From Pectobacterium parmentieri (GTDB lineage: Bacteria > Pseudomonadota > Gammaproteobacteria > Enterobacterales > Enterobacteriaceae), in contig NZ_CP015749.1 of NCBI RefSeq assembly GCF_001742145.1, forward strand, positions 1,984,001 through 2,048,000: a stretch of 64,000 nt of DNA, in the 5' to 3' direction. How positions within the stretch are numbered: position 1 is the first letter of the stretch; the number at the start of each line of letters is the position of its first letter. The position numbers were made by a program, and so were the translations under genes. Positions 63,998 through 64,000 of this stretch are shown here, piece after piece. The notes below the pieces were generated by a model. That model was not told where the DNA came from and ran no database searches. It saw only the letters and a list, made by a program, of their open reading frames with translations.

Positions 63998-64000
63998 CCT

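Overview
The window is chromosomal DNA of an enterobacterium. Gene order and protein sequences point to Pectobacterium or a very close soft-rot relative; that genus call is an inference from recall, with no search behind it. Most of the window is a core backbone collinear with the E. coli region from pfl to rimO, read in inverted orientation. The only RNA gene recognised is the small RNA rybB. No tRNA, rRNA, CRISPR array, prophage or intact insertion sequence was seen.

Layout. 1-3.9 kb: focA (3' part), pflB and pflA, anaerobic pyruvate-to-formate metabolism. 3.9-9.2 kb: an accessory cassette of an NCS1-type permease, a DUF917 protein and a hydantoinase/oxoprolinase-family protein on the minus strand, with a divergent LysR regulator. 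9.2-18.3 kb: ycaD, serS, rarA, lolA, ftsK and lrp, all minus. 18.9-24.7 kb: trxB, cydDC, aat and infA. 25-29 kb: an AT-rich VOC-family gene, clpA/clpS and cspD. 29-38 kb: ybjD, lysO, hcp-hcr (nitrosative stress, with FNR- and NsrR-like sites), ybjT, amiD and ybjQ. 38-42 kb: arginine ABC transporter artPIQM plus artJ. 42.5-52.5 kb: rlmC, ybjO, the putrescine transporter potFGHI, ybjN, rimK, nfsA, grxA and ybjM. 53-57.9 kb: ybjL, rybB with a sigma-E type promoter, deoC-deoR behind a DeoR-like operator, and dacC. 58-60 kb: an orphan MetQ-like binding protein beside a decayed permease gene and a group II intron remnant. 59.7-64 kb: gstB, yliI, rimO and sanA.

Repeats. At least five ERIC/IRU elements plus one degenerate copy lie between genes. 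Two carry long internal inserts built from strings of hairpin modules. One sits between an ArgR-like box and artJ, one lies inside the pot operon between potF and potG, and one lies between rybB and the deoC operator. A separate structured repeat of about 300 bp follows artJ, has 10-bp direct repeats at its ends and shares a hairpin module with the ERIC inserts.

Most noteworthy. (1) A 5' group II intron fragment begins exactly after the T-rich tail of a terminator hairpin, the habit of group IIC introns. It is fused to a reverse-transcriptase fragment and then to an internally deleted MetI-like permease. (2) The ERIC copies have modular hairpin inserts. (3) A nested multi-tier hairpin of unknown nature lies between clpS and cspD. 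(4) deoC has been relocated next to deoR behind a DeoR-type palindrome. (5) The permease-DUF917-hydantoinase cassette has an undetermined substrate. No wholly new multi-gene system is evident; most of the window is ordinary core genome.
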